Part shown: positions 53,969 to 64,000 of the stretch, piece after piece
Layout: the number at the start of each line of letters is the position of its first letter
Numbering within the stretch: the first letter of the stretch is position 1
Position numbers and translations under genes: made by a program
The notes under the pieces: model-generated
Databases searched by the model: none
Seen by the model: the letters and a program-made list of their open reading frames with translations, nothing else
Told to the model about the DNA's origin: nothing
Source of the DNA: Reclinomonas americana ATCC 50394
Lineage: Eukaryota > Jakobida > Jakobea > Jakobida
NCBI GenBank assembly: GCA_048213135.1
Contig: PS015093.1
Location: forward strand, 33,299-97,298
DNA: 64,000 nt
Reading direction: 5' to 3'

Positions 53969-56900
53969 ATGGAGCGTCGCGTGCAGGTCTCCTCCCGCTC
54001 TTCCCGCCCTTCCCGCCTGTCTCTCTGTCTTACACACTCTCTCTCTCTTACACAGAGGTTCCCCAATGTGGTGGACTTTGTGGCCAAGGCGGAGATGCGT
54101 GCGCGCTTTCGCATTCGACCGTCGCAGAACACGCGACACCTGATGCGCGGTGAGATGACCGAGGACATTGCGCAGAATGTTGACAAGTGCGCGGAGGATG
54201 CGGTGAGAAGAAGAAGAAAGGATGAAAAGGAAGTTGTCTTTTCGCGATCCGGTCATTCTCATGGATATTTCCGCACGTAGGCGTCGGTGTTGAGGGTGTT
54301 TCGTCACCTGCGACGCATGCAGCGATCAAAGGTCACTGGTGAAGGTGATGCCGACGACCCCACCATGATGGTCTGTCTACACAAGCATGAGCTGTTGTCT
54401 GGTCATTGTCAGCTCATTCATCGACATCGTGCAGGTCGTGGCCAGCCTGCAACTGGACTACTACTCACTGGTGTCGTCGTACAAGGCCAAGTGGGTCACA
54501 CCGTTGATTCTGTGTGCGCCACTGGTGGAGCAGGCGTTGCGGCATCTCACGTATCCGCCTCTGGTGTCGGTGACCATTACGAGGGATGCACCGATTGTGC
54601 CCGACTGTTCTTCGTTTGTGGGCTCGCTGCTGCGGGCGCACACGTTGTTGCAGGAGCTGCGCATTGTGGAGCACGAGTGTGTGTTGGAGTTGCCGGAGAC
54701 GCGGGCAGAGTTGAACGAGACGATTGCCCGCGGTCACTTGCGGCAGCTGCACTTGCAGGCGTGTGGCATCAACGATATGCAAATGGTGGAGCTGTGCGCG
54801 GCGTTGCATGCGCCGGGTAATGTGCTGAGCGATTTTTCGGTGGCCGGCAACATCATTAGCAAGTCGGAAACAATGGCTGCGCTGCGTGACGCGCTGGTGT
54901 CGCCACACTGTGCGGTGGTGGCGTTGGATGTGCGCGACTGCTTCATGTCGCAGCCGGACCTCGTGGCGCTGTCGGCCACTGTCGGGCGACCGGAGTCACG
55001 CATCGAGCGGTATCTCTTTGATCAGTGTTGAGTGAGACTCTGTCGCTGTTGACGCCGGGGCCTCGTGATCTCACACCGACAATGTGTGTGTGTGTTGCAC
55101 AGGCTCGCTGCAGTGCTTTGATCATGTGGAACCTCTGGCGCCACTGGCGCACAGTCGATGTCTGCACAGTCTGCTCTACTCGTTCCAGTGCACCTGCAAC
55201 ACGTCGAGCACAAGCAGTTGCACAAGTGCTTGTGCCTCGAGGTGTCTGTCCGTCATGATTTACATTGCTGAGCCGTTTTTTTGGGTGCAGAACCGCTCGA
55301 GGATCGCGACGCAGCGCTGGAGGAGCATGCGGAACAGACGCTGGCCAATGTGCTCTGTCTGCCGACTATGGAGACGGCGTCGTTCCGCGTGTCGTGCTAC
55401 CGGCCACGATGTTTGCATTGGACATTCACCCACGGTCATCACCTCGCACACGCCTTGAGCATGGCCGCCTCGTTGACAGACTTGAGCTTGCTTGGTGCGG
55501 GAAAGAAGGACGAGGATGTGTTTAATGGACAGGTTGCTCACCACCCTTTCCGTTTGTGCCGCAGAGGTGCCGTTCACGGATGCGGCTGGCATTCAGTTCT
55601 TCGAGGCGCTGAAATCGGCCCCTGCCCTGAAAATTGTCACTCTTGATCGTGCGTACTTGTTTTGCCAGCTTTTGCATCTCCCTCTCCACTCTCGCTAATG
55701 CTTTTCACATGGCTGCAGGCAACGAATTCACGGCGAATTGTTGCACGGCTCTCCTCGACGTCATCAAGGAGACGCAGACGATTGAGACTTTCTCACTCTA
55801 CGGTGCGTAATGAGAAGTGAGAATTGTGTGTCCGTGCGTGGTATCTCACTCGAACGGTGGGCGCAGACTCACCAATCTTCAACTTGGGCGACAAGCCGCG
55901 CACGGACATTGCCGAGGCAATCGCCACCACACGAATCAAGCACCTGTCATTGCGGTTGCGTCCTCCTGCTCTCTTGTCTGCTCTACGTTGCAGCTCACCA
56001 CCCACTCGCAGAGCTGCGTGGCTTGGCGTCGATGGCGGAAGTGCCGTGGCCGATGGCATGCAACTGAATACCACGATGGAGTCGCTACGGCTTGTCTGTT
56101 GCGTGCTGCTTCCTCCCTCTCTCTTTTCCACGTCAGTGAACGCTCACTGTCTCCGTTCGGCAGCCAACCGCATCGGCTCTTCTTCGGCCAAGATCATGCA
56201 GGCCGTCAAGGCGCATCCCACGCTGAAGAGGCTGGAATTGTGCGTACCAGCGTCGTACCAAATTCTCCGCACGATTTCCTCATGGTGGTCGCACACAGGT
56301 CACGCAACTGGATCCGAGACTCATGTATGGACGCCCTGTACGAGTTGGTACAGCAGTCGACCACTCTCGAGCAACTCGAGCTGGACTCCAACGAGTTGAG
56401 TCGTGGCTGTGAGGCCATCATTCGTGCGCTCATTGACAATCCGCGCACGAATCTCAAGATTCTGGCCCTGACCGGTCTGTGTGTGCCTCTTTTCCCTTCA
56501 CCTCCATCAGCAGCTGGTCACTCACCTTTGTCGTCTGCAGGCAACTACACCGCGTGGGAGACGGTTGACGTGCTGCCGTACATGGTGGCCACCAACACGT
56601 CGCTCACGTGCCTCAACCTGGCCGACACTCTCGAACTGCCGCACCGACAGCGGCAAGAGTTTTTGAAGGGCGTGGCACACAACATACACTTGCAGTCGGT
56701 GAACTCGCTGGAGGTGATGCGGCGAGGTGCGTCCATCATATTGAAAAATGGTGTCGTTCTGTGTTTTCATTTCCTCACGAAACCAACAAGCAGACGACGA
56801 GCTGGTGCTCCTCTCCATGGTGGACCTCAACAAGGAGTACAAGCAGCTGCAGAGCATGTGGGCGGTGCTGGAGGAGGCCGAGGCCGAGTTGGCCACGATT

Positions 56901-57080
56901 CTGTCCGCCGAGGCACTCCACCTCATGTTCGCGGTGCGCGACATTTGCGTCAATCAAACGCGCGATCTTCTCCAACGACGCACGCGAAAGTGGCCGATGC
57001 CACTAACACCGCCCTACGTGCTGGATCGCCAACAGGCGGGCGATGCACCGTCATCCGCTCCTCCACGAGCCCTAGAGTAA
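53969..57080 (+). CDS. Ribonuclease-inhibitor-type leucine-rich repeat protein
   Basis: The ATG at 53969 (MERRVQ) splices to RFPNVVDFVAKAEMRARFRI, followed by an alpha-helical N-terminal part. LRR units of 27-29 residues follow: HLRQLHLQACGINDMQMVEL, SLTDLSLLG, AAGIQFFEALKSAPALKIVT, NCCTALLDVIKETQTIETFS, AEAIATTRIKHLSLR, VADGMQLNTTMESLRL, IMQAVKAHPTLKRLEL, CMDALYELVQQSTTLEQLEL, CEAIIRALIDNPRTNLKILA, YMVATNTSLTCLNLAD. In the middle, almost every exon codes for exactly one repeat. A helical C-terminus (QLQSMWAVLEEAEAELATIL, LHLMFAVRDICVNQTRDLLQ) ends at TAA 57078-57080. I see no NACHT, F-box or membrane segment, so it is probably a soluble scaffold. The stop is 33 bp from the convergent CDK20 stop. 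Confidence 0.75.
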
Positions 57081-57113
57081 CCGCAAGTGGGGGGAGGGTC
57101 GGACGGGGGTGAT

Positions 57114-59740
57114 TCACCACGGTGCACCGTCTGTCAGTGAATCCAGTAGAATGTCCATTGGCGCCCGCTCCACCGCCGGTGGTGGTGGTGGCGCGGCACT
57201 GCTCCCGCCCTTTCTTGTTGCACCCGTCCCCGGCGCAGTGGCAGCACTGCTCCGCTGCGCTGCGGCCACCTGCCGCTGTCGCTTCCACGCATGCTTCATC
57301 CACTTTTCCGTGGCCTGGATCGCGTCAAACTCGGTGCTGCTGGCCTCGGAGCGGGCGGTGGTGGCACTGAGCGACGGTCGCTCGCCAGTTGCCACAGCCG
57401 ACAGGCGCATCGGCGAGCCAGTCAGCGGACCGCCGACCATGGCGGGCGCCGGTGTCACCGCCAGTGACGCACCTCGATCGTCGACCCGGAACAAATCGTC
57501 GGAGAGATCGTCATCGTCCACCTCCTCATCTTCATCGTCGTCATCTTCCTCCTCCTCCTCCTCATCCTCTTCGTCCTCGGCCTCCTCCTCCCCCTCATCA
57601 CCATCGTCGCCGACGACACCGTCCTCTTGCCGACCGGGACGCCGCACATCACTTCGGTCGTCGTCCGTGCCAGTCGACACACTCTCGTCGTCGCTCGGCT
57701 GCGGAAATATAGAAGTGAGACGCACAAACACACACAAAGAAACCCCAACAAGACAGCTTCCTCACCTCTAGCACTTCGATATCGCTTCCGGCAGCACCTC
57801 CACCGCCGAGGCCACCCCACCCGCTGGCGGACTCGGGCAGCGCCACTGCCATACCGTCCAGCAAGTCTCCCATCAGACCCATCCCTCCGCCGCCGCCTCC
57901 GCCACCACCACCACCACCGTCGTCATCAAGTTGCAGGATTGGCAACTGCGCCGGGTGAACGGGAAGTGGATCGGTGAAGAAATAATCGTGCTGCAGAGCC
58001 TCGCTGGCCGTGATGCGCCGCGCCGGATCGTACACCAACAGGCGAGACAGCAGCGCCAGCGCACCGGGGGTGGCACGTGGCACAAGTGACTGTGCGCGAC
58101 ACAGTGAGGAAAAGTCGGCAAGGAAAGCAAAAAGAGGGCCCGTCACACCTCCAACGGCAGCGCCGACATGTCGGGAAACGAGATCTTGTTGTAGTCCGGC
58201 AGCTCCTCCAAGCCGGGCCAATTGTGTGCGTCGGGTGTGCCGAGTGCGGAAATCACTCGCTGCAGCTGATCAATGTCACTCTCGCCGGCAAACAGCGGCG
58301 CATGATTGAGCATCTCGGCCATGATGCAGCCGACGCTCCACATGTCCGCCGAGTAATCGTAGTGGCGCGAGCCAAACAGCAACTCGGGCGCACGGTACCA
58401 GCGTGTGGCCACCTGATGACTGTACGGTCGATCGGCCGCGTTGCCGCCAAACACGCGCGCCAGACCAAAGTCGGCCAATTTGAGCACACCGGAGCGCGAC
58501 AGCAGCATGTTGGCCGGCTTCACATCGCGGTGCATAATGTGCTGTGCGTGGCAGTGCGCCAGTCCACGCAGCATCATCACCAGCAGGCATTTCATCTCGC
58601 CCTCGGTCAGCAGGCGCGGGAGGCGGTGCACGAGGTGGTGCAGGTCGGTGTGCATGAACTCAAAGACCATGGTTAGCTCGGATCCGTTGACGAAGACGTC
58701 GTACATGGGGACCACCTGGGGGAGGGAAAGGGGGTAAGGGGGAGGAAAGGGGGAGGAAAGGGGGAAGAAAGGGAGAAGGGCGAAAAGAGGGAAGGGTGGG
58801 GAAAGGGGAGGGGGAAGGGGGAAGGGTGAGGAGAAGAGAGGAGAGGAGAGGGTGAAGGAGAAGGTGAAGGAGGAGGAGAAGAGAGGAGAGGGCAAGGGAG
58901 AGAGATTGGAGAGGAGAGGGCAAGGGAGAGAGATTGGAGAGGAGAGGAGAGGAGAGGAGAGGGTGAAGACAAAGGCGAAGGAGAAGGTGAAGGAGAGGAG
59001 AAGGTGAAGGAAAAGAGTGAAGGGTACAGGGGGAACAGGAAGAGGGAAGGGAGACTGAGAACGTCGACGTGAAGTGAGAATGAGAAAAGGAAGAGACTGT
59101 AGGGGAGAGACAGCAGGAGGAGAAGAGGAGAGGAGAGAAGAGTAGAGGAAAGGAGAAGGTGAAGGCGAGGAGAGGGCGAAGGGGAATGGAAGAGGGAGAC
59201 TGAGAACGTCGACAAGAAGTGAGAATGAGGAAAGGAAGAGACTGAAGGGGAGAGCGGAGGACTGACAGAGAGGACAGAGAGACAACAGACAGACAGGGAC
59301 GAGGAGAGACAGCAGGAGGAGAAGAGGAGAGAGGAGAGGGCGAATGGAAGAGGGAGGGGAGGGGAGACTGAGAACGTCGACGAGAAGTGAGACAGAGGAG
59401 AGGATGCTCCCAAGGGGAGAGAGGAAGACACACAGAAAGACAGCAGAGGGGGAGAAGAGCAGGGAGGGGAGTTACCCAAATTCCTCAACATTCTCATGCG
59501 ACAACTGCTGCAACGACTGCATCTCACGCAGCGCATTCGTCGGATTCCGGTCGGGTGTCTTGCGCAGTCGCACACACTTGAGCGCCACAGTGCTCCCAGT
59601 GGGAATATGCCGCGCTTTCAACACCACACCAAAAGTCCCTTCAAAAAGAACGACACAGACATGAGAGAGTGAGAAAAAACGCACGCAAGCGAGGAGAGCA
59701 GACCTTCGCCAATGCGCCCAAGTGTCGTATACTCTTCCAT
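57114..59740 (-). CDS. CDK20: Cyclin-dependent kinase 20 (CCRK) with acidic C-terminal extension
   Basis: CDK20 phosphorylates MAK/ICK-type kinases and controls ciliary length and assembly. Exon 1 from ATG 59740 reads MEEYTTLGRIGEG, then TFGVVLKARHIPTGSTVALK with the catalytic Lys, NALREMQSLQQLSHENV, and, after a long intron, VVPMYDVFVNGSELTMVFEF. The catalytic loop is IMHRDVKPANMLL, the metal site DFGLARVF, the activation segment HQVATRWYRAPELLFGSRHY. CDK20-specific residues follow: LEELPDYNKISFPDMSALPL, ALQHDYFFTDPLPVHPAQLP. All kinase motifs are intact. Human CDK20 ends soon after this point (346 residues). Here about 280 more residues follow, with a run of 12 Gly, a segment of some 45 mostly Asp/Glu residues, and a basic helix (KWMKHAWKRQRQVAAAQR), ending at 57114-57116. 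Confidence 0.95.
58715..59475. repeat. Purine-rich intronic minisatellite in CDK20
   Basis: A GGAGAGG-type array in which a longer unit recurs three times, starting near 59050, 59200 and 59365. Each begins GAGACTGAGAACGTCGAC, is followed by GAAGTGAGA, and the first two are followed by AGACAGCAGGAGGAGAAGAG. On the sense strand this is a CT-rich intron. Confidence 0.85.
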
Positions 59741-59838
59741 CGCTCACCGGCGACACGCAAACAAAGAAAACGTCCTGTGCAGGACACTTTTCACGAATGC
59801 TCTTGTGCGCGACGCTCACTCGCCGCCTCTTCTCCATC
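59741..59838. promoter_or_regulatory. Candidate bidirectional promoter, CDK20 / ERA GTPase
   Basis: 98 bp between divergent start codons. No defined element recognised. Confidence 0.4.
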
Positions 59839-61076
59839 ATGAGTCGCCGACGACAAGCAGGCTACTTCGACCCGCCTGCAGCAAAGACCGCACCTGCAAC
59901 AACAATACCCGTGCAGGAGAAGAAGGAGGACACAAAAGAAGAGATGCCGAAGTCGAAGCCGCGCAGCAGAGAGCCTGTGCTCATCACAGAGCCCAGTTAC
60001 GCCTCACACTGACTCAGTGCGCTCACCAGTGACTCATCTGTGCGCGTGTCCTCAGCATCCGCGCATCGAGAACTTCGCGTAGAGGCGCCCGTGTCGCCCT
60101 CGGACTCGCGCGTGCTCACTGTGAGTCTCCTCGGGCGCCCCAACGCCGGCAAGTCGACGCTGCTCAATCGCATTGTGGAGCGCCACGTGTCCATCACCTC
60201 GCCCAAGCCGCAGACCACGCGCACGGCCTTGGCCGGGGTGTGGACTCCATCGCCAGTGCAGATTGTCTTTTACGACACCCCGGGCGTGTATGGCGGCGAC
60301 ACAACCGCGCGTTTGGATCGTCCGTTGACTGTGGTGGCGTGGGATGCAGCGTTCTCCACTGACCAGGTGCTGTTGGTTGTTGATGTGGCGGCCACGGAGG
60401 GACTGCGATCGGTGCACTCGTTTCTTGACGCGTTGGAGCGCGACGTCGACGCGGAAGGCAGCGTGCGGCGAGTCACGCCTGTGCTCAACAAGGTCGATCT
60501 GATCAAGGACAAGCGTGCGCTGTTGGCGGTGATGCGCGACTTGTCGTTGCGGCCGAGCGTGGGCGAGATCTTCCCGGTCAGCGCGGAGACAGGCGAGGGC
60601 GTCGACCCACTGCGCGAGTATCTGCGCAAGGCCGCGCAGCCGGGCGAGTGGGCGTACCCGGCGCACGTCGATGCCGCGCTCGGCGATGTCGATCGTGCGG
60701 CGGAGCTGGTGCGCGAAAAGGTCTATCGATACGCGCATGGCGAGGTGCCGTACCAGGTCAAGATCATTACGCGCGGGTGGACCGACTTCCGCAACGGCGA
60801 CCTGCGCATCGATCAGGATATCATGGTCGACAAGCTCGGCCAGCAGGTTGCGCGTCTTGCATCGGTCTCTGTTGCACGAGGGGAAAGACTCAGCGTTTTG
60901 TGCAGAAAATCCTCGTGGGCAAGGGCGCTGCGGTGATCCGTCGCATCAGCACAGAGGCGCGCGAGGAGCTGGAGCAGCTGTTCTCACGACGAGTGCATCT
61001 CATCTTGCAAGTGCGGCAACGGAAGCGCGGGGCAGGCGATCGGAGAGCAGCCGCCGACCATTCATCGGTCGACTGA
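59839..61076 (+). CDS. ERAL1: ERA-type GTPase (probable mitochondrial ERAL1)
   Basis: ERA binds the 3' end of small-subunit rRNA and is needed for small ribosomal subunit assembly; in eukaryotes it usually acts in mitochondria. The ATG at 59839 gives a basic N-terminus (MSRRRQAGYFDPPAAKTAPA). Intron 1 (about 59990-60055) removes an in-frame stop, and the G domain follows: G1 GRPNAGKST, G2 KPQTTRTALAG, G3 DTPGV, G4 NKVD, G5 SAETGEG. The ERA-specific linker EVPYQVKIITRGW is present. A 47-nt intron (60848-60894 approximately) joins DKLGQQ to RFVQKILVGKGAAVIRRIST, the KH-domain GxxG region, then EAREELEQLFSRRVHLILQV. TGA is at 61074-61076. All GTP-binding motifs are intact. The N-terminus lacks a textbook amphipathic targeting helix, so organelle location is inferred from family only. 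Confidence 0.94.
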
Positions 61077-61117
61077 GGCAAGGAAGGAGAAGCATAGTAA
61101 AACACGAATAGAACGCC

Positions 61118-63046
61118 ATGGAAAAGCATGAGGAAGAGGAGGAGGAGGTCACAGTGGCAACAGGCAAGCGACGTGAGGCTGACTGTGAGGTACACAGGGC
61201 GCACGCAGCTCTCAGACTGTGCCTCTCTCTGACAGTCTCTTTCTTCAAAGGTGTGCAGTGAGCGTCAGGCACAGTACCGCTGCCCTGCATGTGACATGCG
61301 CACGTGCTCTGTGGCCTGCGTGCGCACACACAAGGAGAGCACAGGGTGCGATGGAAGGCGATCGCGCACCAAGTACCTCGATGTGAGCGAGTTCTCCGAT
61401 GTCGACCTGCTGAGTGGTGAGAGCACACAGACACACACACACTGACACACACACACACACACTTACACACACACTTACACACACTGACGCACTCTCCTTC
61501 CCTCACTCACTCACTCACTCCTTCCCTCACTCCTTCCCTCCCTCACTCGCTCACTCCTTCCCTCCCTCCTTCCCTCCCTCCTNNNNNNNNNNNNNNNNNN
61601 NNNNNNNNNNNNNNNNNNNNNNNNNNNNNNNNNNNNNNNNNNNNNNNNNNNNNNNNNNNNNNNNNNNNNNNNNNNNNNNNNNNNNNNNNNNNNNNNNNNN
61701 NNNNNNNNNNNNNNNNNNNNNNNNNNNNNNNNNNNNNNNNNNNNNNNNNNNNNNNNNNNNNNNNNNNNNNNNNNNNNNNNNNNNNNNNNNNNNNNNNNNN
61801 NNNNNNNNNNNNNNNNNNNNNNNNNNNNNNNNNNNNNNNNNNNNNNNNNNNNNNNNNNNNNNNNNNNNNNNNNNNNNNNNNNNNNNNNNNNNNNNNNNNN
61901 NNNNNNNNNNNNNNNNNNNNNNNNNNNNNNNNNNNNNNNNNNNNNNNNNNNNNNNNNNNNNNNNNNNNNNNNNNNNNNNNNNNNNNNNNNNNNNNNNNNN
62001 NNNNNNNNNNNNNNNNNNNNNNNNNNNNNNNNNNNNNNNNNNNNNNNNNNNNNNNNNNNNNNNNNNNNNNNNNNNNNNNNNNNNNNNNNNNNNNNNNNNN
62101 NNNNNNNNNNNNNNNNNNNNNNNNNNNNNNNNNNNNNNNNNNNNNNNNNNNNNNNNNNNNNNNNNNNNNNNNNNNNNNNNNNNNNNNNNNNNNNNNNNNN
62201 NNNNNNNNNNNNNNNNNNNNNNNNNNNNNNNNNNNNNNNNNNNNNNNNNNNNNNNNNNNNNNNNNNNNNNNNNNNNNNNNNNNNNNNNNNNNNNNNNNNN
62301 NNNNNNNNNNNNNNNNNNNNNNNNNNNNNNNNNNNNNNNNNNNNNNNNNNNNNNNNNNNNNNNNNNNNNNNNNNNNNNNNNNNNNNNNNNNNNNNNNNNN
62401 NNNNNNNNNNNNNNNNNNNNNNNNNNNNNNNNNNNNNNNNNNNNNNNNNNNNNNNNNNNNNNNNNNNNNNNNNNNNNNNNNNNNNNNNNNNNNNNNNNNN
62501 NNNNNNCGGAAGGCTGGGCGATCGTTGGTGCTGCTGGTGCCGGTGGAGGGCGTGCCTGGTCGCGATAGCTTGTTCCACGAGGTCGATGTGTCGGTGCCGC
62601 TGCGTGAGGCGCTGCGCGACATGCAGATTGTGGAGTTCCCCACGGTGCATGTGTACACCGCGGCGGAGCTGGCAGAGGCGACGGCCAGCGAAGGCGTGCG
62701 AGTGGTGACTACTGCCGAGGTGCAGGCCATGAGACCAGCCGCCGCAGCCGCCACGACAGCAGCCGCGGAGGATGGCGGAGAGGTGCCTGCAAGAGGTCGC
62801 GGAGGTCGAGGAGGAGGACGTGGCCGCGGTGGCGGCCGTGGCGATGGTCGTGGGCGCGGTCGTGGCGGAGGTCGTGGACGAGGTGCCTTTAACACAGCAG
62901 CACCAGCAGCAGTAGAGGCACCAGAGGCAGCTCCAGCAGCAGCGCCACCTCCGCCTCCTCCAGCACCAGTTGCCGCGCCACCAGTTGCCGAAGCTCGCGG
63001 CCCGTCAACGATGCACGATTTCATTCGAAGTTTAGCCATGAAGTAA
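61118..63046 (+). CDS. ZNHIT6: BCD1/ZNHIT6, box C/D snoRNP assembly factor with RGG tail
   Basis: BCD1 is a nucleolar zf-HIT protein that works with the R2TP/NUFIP system to assemble box C/D snoRNPs. Exon 1 (ATG 61118) is MEKHEEEEEEVTVATGKRRE. Exon 2 (from about 61252) carries the zinc finger: CEVCSERQAQYRCPACDMRT, CSVACVRTHKESTGC, then KYLDVSEFSDVDLLS, matching ZNHIT6 (YRCPRC..SC...C...HK..C.G.R). A 924-N gap (61583-62506) hides the central exons. After it come RSLVLLVPVEG, SVPLREALRDMQIVEFPTVH, the conserved BCD1 C-terminal signature (L...L....IIEYPTLHV). A Gly/Arg-rich tail (RGRGGRGGGRGRGGGRG) and an Ala/Pro stretch end in MHDFIRSLAMK, TAA 63044-63046. Human ZNHIT6 has no such RGG tail. 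Confidence 0.88.
61583..62506. other. Assembly gap (924 N) in BCD1 gene
   Basis: N run beginning in CCTT/ACTC simple sequence; contains the missing central BCD1 exons. Confidence 0.97.
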
Positions 63047-63199
63047 TACAAGTAGACCATTATAGACACGCGAACGCTGCGACGTCGAGGAGAGGAGGAG
63101 AAGAACAAAAAGCAATTCCCTCCGTGTCCCGCGTCCGCTTGATCTTCAATCACCCGCCAAACACCGAGCTCTCCTCTCCACTCTCTCTCTCCACATACA

Positions 63200-64000
63200 A
63201 TGCAGCTCACAATCGTCACTGACACGCGAGTGGTTCAACTCGAGGTCGACACCAGTGAATCGGTGAGTGAGACACAGTGAGAGAGAGAGACAAGTCACAA
63301 TCAGTGGGCGCGTGCCCCCTTCTTACACAACGCACACACTCACTCACTCTCTCACTCACACTCGACTGACTGCCGTCACTCACACAGGTGGAGAACGTCA
63401 AGGCACTGTTGGAGGCCGAGGTCAGTTTGTGCATGAGAGCAGTGCTCAAACATCGGAGACAACTCCCCACTCACTCTCTCTCTCACACACAGGTGGACGT
63501 GCCCATTGACCGTCAGATCCTCATACACAAGAGTGCCGAGCTCGACAGTGCCACCACCTTGGAGGCCGCACGTGTTCACCCGGGAGATGTGCTCATTCTG
63601 CGAGTGCGACCAGGCATTGCTGCTCCTCCTCCTCCTCCTCCAGCAGCAGCTGCTCCTGTGGCACAAGCAGACCCCATGTTCCAGCAAGTGATGACGCGAC
63701 TACAGCAGCAGCATCCGGCCATGTGGCAGCGTATGGTGGCGGACCCGTACTTTGCGCAGGCGCTGGCCTCGGGGCGAGCGGATGTGTTGCAGGCGGCCAT
63801 TGCGCAGCGATCGATGATGGAGATGGCGGCGGCGGGGCGCGGGCAGGCGATGCCACCCATGCCCATGATGGGCGGTGGAATGCCCATGATGGGAGGGGGA
63901 ATGCCCATGATGGGGGGAGGGATGCCCATGATGCCGATGATGGGAGGAGTTGCGCGCGCAGGGACTGAAGGCATGAAAGGTGGTTGTTGTGTGCTGACTC
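63200..64000 (+). CDS. DDI1: DDI1 (UBL-containing aspartic protease), N-terminal part
   Basis: DDI1 is a ubiquitin-shuttle protein with a retroviral-type aspartic protease domain that acts in proteasome stress. The ATG at 63200 starts the ubiquitin-like domain: exon 1 (63200-63262) MQLTIVTDTRVVQLEVDTSE, exon 2 VENVKALLEAE, exon 3 (from about 63493) VDVPIDRQILIHKSAELDSA, VHPGDVLILRV. Next comes a Pro/Ala linker and the helical HDD-type segment DPMFQQVMTRLQQQHPAMWQ, VADPYFAQALASGRADVLQA. A run of GGGMPMM repeats follows, and the window ends before any protease domain. The order UBL, NPALA-like helices, linker fits DDI1 well. Because the protease region is outside, a shorter UBL protein cannot be fully excluded. 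Confidence 0.82.

Noticed and set aside
59839-61076. ERA GTPase as bacterial contamination or recent transfer
   Set aside because: The gene has two spliceosomal introns and shares codon use with its neighbours. It fits the usual eukaryotic organelle ERA.
1-64000. tRNA, rRNA, CRISPR, transposase, reverse transcriptase or LTR
   Set aside because: I found no B-box GGTTCGA context with a cloverleaf, no spacer-repeat array, and no mobile-element protein motifs in the readable sequence.

Overview
The window is nuclear DNA of a single-celled eukaryote. Genes carry many short GT-AG introns (about 45-150 nt, often CT- or GT/CA-rich), coding GC is high, intergenic distances are very small, and there are no bacterial operon signals. 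Gene content hints at lineage. A CDK20/CCRK kinase suggests a flagellated cell. An MDM12 subunit of the ERMES mitochondrial tether argues against animals and land plants. Virilizer (VIRMA), eIF3e, ERA GTPase, BCD1/ZNHIT6 and DDI1 are pan-eukaryotic housekeeping genes. I cannot name the species. Ten runs of N are assembly gaps; several fall in low-complexity sequence and some hide exons. Layout from left to right: the end of methylmalonyl-CoA mutase (1-1652, +); a secreted/lysosomal phospholipase B-like protein (1713-4738, +); two tandem membrane-anchored alpha/beta hydrolases of the AADAC/HSL type (4762-6359 and 6502-8088, -); a signal-bearing FN3 protein with huge Asn/Thr, Pro and Gln tracts (8185-11911, +); an NAD-kinase-like protein whose catalytic GGDG motif is replaced (11975-14341, +); a coiled-coil protein (14406-15799, -); eIF3e (15819-18392, -); a doubtful small membrane protein (18456-18731, -); an RNFT1-like membrane RING E3 (19062-21296, +); and a TauD-like dioxygenase (22297-23793, +). 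Next comes a tandem duplication of a divergent gene pair (unknown protein on -, SH3 protein on +) at about 24.7-26.0 and 26.4-27.7 kb, with copy A truncated at a gap. It is followed by a 53-residue ORF gene (29418-29723, +), a multipass-membrane TKL kinase on the minus strand (29956-33614), and three tandem secreted GT31-like glycosyltransferases (33678-36058, 36170-38565, 38619-41018, +). The right third holds MDM12 (41529-44551, +), a 9-kb Virilizer gene (44756-53755, -), a leucine-rich-repeat protein (53969-57080, +), CDK20 (57114-59740, -), an ERA-type GTPase (59839-61076, +), BCD1/ZNHIT6 (61118-63046, +) and the start of DDI1 (63200 onward, +). The genes do not form one pathway. Shared themes are mitochondrial function (mutase, MDM12, ERA) and RNA biology (VIRMA for m6A writing, BCD1 for box C/D snoRNP assembly, eIF3e for translation). 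Many neighbours are divergent pairs whose start codons lie 60-215 bp apart, so bidirectional promoters are likely. The points most worth a second look are the NAD-kinase-like protein without GGDG, the multipass-membrane TKL receptor-like kinase, the glycosyltransferase triplication, and the duplicated gene pair with a compensated frameshift. All gene models were spliced by eye, so exon edges in poorly conserved stretches are provisional.
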